From Tritrichomonas musculus (lineage: Eukaryota; Parabasalia; Tritrichomonadida; Tritrichomonadidae): a stretch of 64,000 bases of DNA. The position numbers were made by a program, and so were the translations under genes. Below, in pieces: positions 62,267 to 64,000 of this stretch. The stretch spans positions 4,960,001 through 5,024,000 of the forward strand of contig JAPFFF010000012.1 in assembly GCA_039105265.1 (NCBI GenBank), written 5' to 3'. The notes below the pieces were generated by a model. That model was not told the origin of the DNA and did no database searches. It saw only the letters and a list, made by a program, of their open reading frames with translations. Each line of letters begins with the position of its first letter. Within the stretch, counting starts at the first letter, position 1.

Positions 62267-63727
62267 TTACTTTGAATATAATATTCCAAAATATTCAAGA
62301 GCCGATAATGTTAAGAAATAATAATTTCCTTTTTGAGTATTAGGTCCTGTTTCTCTAATTCTAAGATACCTAAATCTTTCATTTGGATTTAATTCTGTTT
62401 GAATTTCAAAGGTATGAGCAACATTACTGTCATCAAGGACAGTAACATTATTTCTTTCATCTAAAATTTTCCAATCATCATCATTATCAGTGTTAGATCC
62501 TTCTATTACCCAATTTTTTGGATGATTGTCTCCTTTTCCACCTTCAGGGCGTGTTCTGATTGTATAAAACGTCGGTCTAACAGAAGAATCTAGAAAATCG
62601 TACTTGAGCCAAGAATTTGGTTCATTTTTAGACTGGAAATAATGATAAATATCGTCAAAATCGACAGCATATTTTGAAACAACATCGTTTCCATTTGTTG
62701 GAGAAGATGTAACTTTAACTGTACCATTTTCACTAACATTCCCTCCTGTTTCTTCGGTTAATTGATGGATAATGCCTTGGAATCCATGGCTTTCGTCGCC
62801 ATCAAAATCTATATGATGATCTTTTAATGAATAACGTTCCTTTCTGAAATAACGGTTTTTCTTTTGTTGTTCATTTTTTTGTGAATAATTTATATAAAAG
62901 CATGGATAAAGCTTGCTCCATAGTAACTTTGTCATTTTCGTTGATTCGAAGTTTTCAACAAATTCTTGGAACTTGCTTTCACTTAAAGATAAGAAATCAA
63001 TAGCTTCGTAGAATGAGGTAATATTAATATTTTCTTCTGAATCTTGGTTTTCTTTTTCATCTTCAGCTTCTTCTTCATCATTAATGAATATTTTCTGAAT
63101 AAATGTCAATAAAGAATCTTCATTTTCTAATTGGAGATTTTTATTAGTAATGATGGAATATAAAATTGGTTTTGGGAGTTGCAATAATTTTTCTTGTTCA
63201 ATTGAATGGAAATTGCTTGCAATATAATCAATAATATTTTGGTAATTATAAGAATGCAATTGAGTTCTATTTTGTTCATAATAAAATAATAAATCTTGTA
63301 AATAAAAATCAAGATTTGTTTCATTGATTTCATTTTTCAAATTTTCATTGATCATTGTAAATAATTCATTATTTTGAAGTAAGACTGAAATAATTCTCAT
63401 CTTAAAGGTTTGCTCTTCATTCATTTGAATTGGAAGTCCAAATGATATTTGCTTCAATAATGAAACCATGTCTTCACTCATAATCTGTTCAATCTGAAAT
63501 TGTGATTTTGATTTGCCAAATTTGCAATCTTTAAAATATATTGAACTAATTGTTGGATCTGAAGTGTGAAGCTTTGAAGCAGCAGGTGATACAAAATCTG
63601 CATAAATTGGATTCATTTTTATGACTTTTTGTCCAAATATGAATCGAAATTCATTATCTTCTTGACAAGCATTTGGAACAATGTTTTTTATGCCATCAGA
63701 AGAAAGTTTGATTGAATTGCCTGACAT
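62267..63727 (-). CDS. BTB-BACK-like protein with C-terminal discoidin (F5/8 type C) domain, 486 aa
   Basis: ATG at 63727. Residues ~20-135 have a BTB/POZ-like layout (FRFIFGQKVIKMNPIYADFV, SPAASKL, then KQISFGLPI). Residues ~150-275 are helical and BACK-like, including an acidic insert (NDEEEAEDEKENQDSEEN). Residues ~320-482 are a discoidin-type beta-sandwich: FQGIIHQLTEETGGN, SWLKYDFLDSSVRPTFYTIR, PKNWVIEGSNTDNDDDWKIL and RYLRIRETGPN. There is no signal peptide, so it is probably intracellular. BTB-BACK proteins often act as cullin-3 adaptors with the C-terminal domain choosing targets; whether that holds here is inference. This architecture is a large family in trichomonads. Confidence 0.82.
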   Translation of the reverse strand: MSGNSIKLSSDGIKNIVPNACQEDNEFRFIFGQKVIKMNPIYADFVSPAASKLHTSDPTISSIYFKDCKFGKSKSQFQIEQIMSEDMVSLLKQISFGLPIQMNEEQTFKMRIISVLLQNNELFTMINENLKNEINETNLDFYLQDLLFYYEQNRTQLHSYNYQNIIDYIASNFHSIEQEKLLQLPKPILYSIITNKNLQLENEDSLLTFIQKIFINDEEEAEDEKENQDSEENINITSFYEAIDFLSLSESKFQEFVENFESTKMTKLLWSKLYPCFYINYSQKNEQQKKNRYFRKERYSLKDHHIDFDGDESHGFQGIIHQLTEETGGNVSENGTVKVTSSPTNGNDVVSKYAVDFDDIYHYFQSKNEPNSWLKYDFLDSSVRPTFYTIRTRPEGGKGDNHPKNWVIEGSNTDNDDDWKILDERNNVTVLDDSNVAHTFEIQTELNPNERFRYLRIRETGPNTQKGNYYFLTLSALEYFGILYSK

Positions 63728-64000
63728 TTGGTTAAGTTATCTTATTTAAAAAATGATTAAATAATGAGTTAGAGGTAATTTTAAGGATTATATCATGATA
63801 ATATATTTTTTGAATGGTAAAATAAAATAAATTTATTGAAAATATTCATGTGGAAAAATAATCAATTGAATTTATCTTAAATTAATTGAGAGAAATAATA
63901 TTTCAAAAAAAAGAAAAAGTATTGAATTATTTGCATTCAGAAAAAAGTTTTATCTGATGAAAGGTCGTACAACTGAATTTTAACAGTAAAACTCAATGAT
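63728..64000. other. AT-rich upstream region at right edge
   Basis: 5' flank of the BTB/discoidin gene. No further gene begins before the window ends. Confidence 0.4.

Overview
The window is AT-rich eukaryotic DNA (roughly a quarter G+C outside the rRNA genes) and looks like the nuclear genome of a parabasalid flagellate, most likely Tritrichomonas or a close relative. Evidence: two tandem rDNA units whose 18S, 5.8S and 28S resemble trichomonad rRNAs, with very short ITS1 and ITS2 of about 80 nt; intron-less genes; families typical of trichomonads (TKL kinases and pseudokinases fused to Sel1 repeats, BTB/discoidin proteins, ankyrin and BspA-like LRR relics, a cathepsin L-like peptidase); and a small heat-shock protein with a hydrogenosome-type leader. 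The assignment rests on recognising families, not on a search.

Layout. 1-2242: the 5' part of a long coiled-coil gene on the minus strand. 3169-4374: a class 2 DYRK kinase. 4506-6422: a broken ankyrin/LRR-type gene whose first part is inverted. 6544-7512: a secreted papain-family peptidase. 7.5-18 kb: a gene desert holding a ~411-bp tandem repeat, at least four TIR-bounded elements (one with a decayed transposase), long A/T tracts and a perfect palindrome. 17.9-28.4 kb: two rDNA units 5829 bp apart. 28.9-36.6 kb: two copies of a ~1.7-kb block carrying a coiled-coil gene, with VIT, Sel1-kinase and ankyrin pseudogenes between them; the second block contains a MITE, and the first block supplies its empty site.

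36.9-64 kb is gene-rich: an RBR-type zinc protein, a 2659-aa TKL kinase with about fifty Sel1 repeats, a low-molecular-weight phosphatase, a BET-like protein with a degraded bromodomain, a 1689-aa pseudokinase-Sel1-glycine-rich (ALK-type) fusion, an Hsp20, a 1079-aa double pseudokinase, tRNA-Lys(CTT) and a BTB-BACK-discoidin protein. These genes form no operon. The shared theme is signalling scaffolds: one probably active TKL kinase and two proteins whose kinase folds lack catalytic residues lie within about 21 kb.

The observations most worth following are: (1) the paired coiled-coil blocks, in which the reading frame is more diverged (~88%) than noncoding DNA next to it (~99%); (2) the pseudokinase-Sel1-glycine-rich fusion and the double pseudokinase; (3) the rDNA spacers, which have diverged except for a ~59-bp core before 18S and a 13-bp inverted motif; (4) several unrelated TIR elements, one with a proven insertion site.
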